Assembly: GCF_900327775.1 (NCBI RefSeq)
Contig: NZ_OUMZ01000002.1
Location: 59,986 to 123,985 of the forward strand
Reading direction: 5' to 3'
Origin: Roseovarius sp. EL26
Lineage (GTDB): Bacteria > Pseudomonadota > Alphaproteobacteria > Rhodobacterales > Rhodobacteraceae
DNA: 64,000 nucleotides
Position 1 is the first letter of the stretch; each line of letters opens with the position of its first letter. Both the position numbers and the translations under genes were made by a program. This document shows positions 63,613 to 64,000 of this stretch, piece after piece. The notes under the pieces were generated by a model, which did not search any database, was not told where the DNA came from, and saw only the letters and a program-made list of their open reading frames with translations.

Positions 63613-64000
63613 GGCATTGTCAGGTTAATTTTCTGAAGAACAACCAATGCATGAAAATAGTATCAGGCTGCCAGTTCTTTGGCGCAGCCGTTCCAATGTT
63701 CGAAAGCGGTGGCCCGTTTCTGGCGATAGGTTGAGGCAGTCATCTTGTGGCGGTATGGACGGAACAGGTTAGCGGTTTCATCATGGACGGAGAGGAATCT
63801 CTGGGCCTGACGAGCTGACTTGAACCTGCCCTGTATCTTTTCTCGTTTCCGCGTCGGTCTGTGCGACCCTTCTATACGATTGTTCAATCCCTTGTGCGCC
63901 CGATGCTCCACATCCAACTCAAGCTTGCGTAGAGCCGCACCGTAGCTGCGGAGTTTGTCTGTCACAATAACGCGGGGCTCGCCCCAGCGGGCCATTAATC
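63613..64000 (-). mobile_element. IS6-family insertion sequence, copy 2 (partial, opposite orientation)
   Basis: The right end, starting GGCATTGTCAGGTTAATT at 63613, matches the right end of copy 1 (reverse complement of 41939-41994) without any difference. It runs off the window. Orientation is opposite to copy 1, with both right ends facing inward. The 182 bases upstream (63431-63612) hold only a minus-strand fragment reading VLAHIELPQPDKPAEPTIYF that I do not recognise. Confidence 0.88.
63663..64000 (-). CDS. IS6-family transposase (partial)
   Basis: The C-terminal 110 residues visible from the first in-frame Met (MARWGEPRVIVTDK...) are identical to those of copy 1, including D139 and E168 by copy 1 numbering. 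The N-terminal part lies beyond the window edge. Identity means the two copies are recent. Confidence 0.92.
   Translation of the reverse strand, partial: LMARWGEPRVIVTDKLRSYGAALRKLELDVEHRAHKGLNNRIEGSHRPTRKREKIQGRFKSARQAQRFLSVHDETANLFRPYRHKMTASTYRQKRATAFEHWNGCAKELAA

Noticed and set aside
1..64000. CRISPR arrays, tRNA, rRNA and prophage structural genes
   Set aside because: No regularly spaced direct repeats, cloverleaf-like sequences or phage structural proteins were noticed; a tRNAscan or CRISPR finder run would settle this.

Overview
The window looks like a chromosomal or megaplasmid segment of a marine alphaproteobacterium of the Roseobacter group (Rhodobacteraceae). This is inferred from gene content: nirK-nirV and norCBQD denitrification genes, heterotetrameric sarcosine oxidase, non-pyrrolysine MttB homologues, AtzG/amidase pairs, a DUF3726 gene and GntR/FCD regulators. 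No rRNA, tRNA or CRISPR array was seen.

Region 1 (1-9.3 kb) is a denitrification islet. norCBQD (norD runs off the left edge) encodes NO reductase and its activators. Next come a small DUF1858 redox protein, a Crp/Fnr regulator of the NO-sensing type, pseudoazurin, NnrS, NirV and the copper nitrite reductase NirK. Together they reduce nitrite to NO to N2O. No nosZ or nitrate reductase lies in the window.

Region 2 (9.3-13.5 kb) is a small defence islet. A Xre/MbcA-RES toxin-antitoxin pair is followed by a CBASS-like operon with a CD-NTase, a two-TM SLATT effector and an unrecognised one-TM protein. The CD-NTase reading frame is broken by a 7-bp tandem duplication. Removing one copy restores a continuous cyclase plus AGS-C sensor protein. 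A CIRCE-like inverted repeat lies upstream.

Region 3 (13.7-26.2 kb) holds two catabolic units. The first is a BetI-like TetR regulator with two palindromic operators, a cupin, a GMC (choline-dehydrogenase-like) oxidoreductase, an EamA exporter and a metallophosphodiesterase. The second is a solute-binding protein divergent from an operon of M24 hydrolase, AtzG-like protein, amidase, aspartate dehydrogenase, threonine-dehydratase-like enzyme and GntR regulator.

Region 4 (26.5-35.3 kb) is a copper-resistance cluster. CueR and its operator are followed by a glutaredoxin-MauE fusion, CopC, CopD, a His-rich protein, CusB with four C-terminal CusF-like domains, CusA and CusF. No CusC is present.

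Region 5 (35.3-41.2 kb) has a DUF3726 gene, an unknown 566-residue protein, a LysR regulator, an exported DUF1349-like protein and an AraC regulator truncated by an IS6-family element.

Region 6 (41.2-64 kb) lies between two IS6-family copies, identical where they can be compared, in opposite orientation. It carries what looks like one regulon for catabolism of an N-methylated amine or betaine. The genes are soxBDAG, an M29-like protein, an AhpD-fold protein, two GntR regulators, a peptide-type ABC importer, a dimethylglycine-dehydrogenase-like protein, an MttB-like methyltransferase and two Rieske oxygenases. A palindrome centred on GTGATCAC or a close variant occurs six times, in front of every operon. 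Pseudogene remnants (ArgE-like deacetylase, solute-binding protein, DUF6429) show decay at the right side of the segment.
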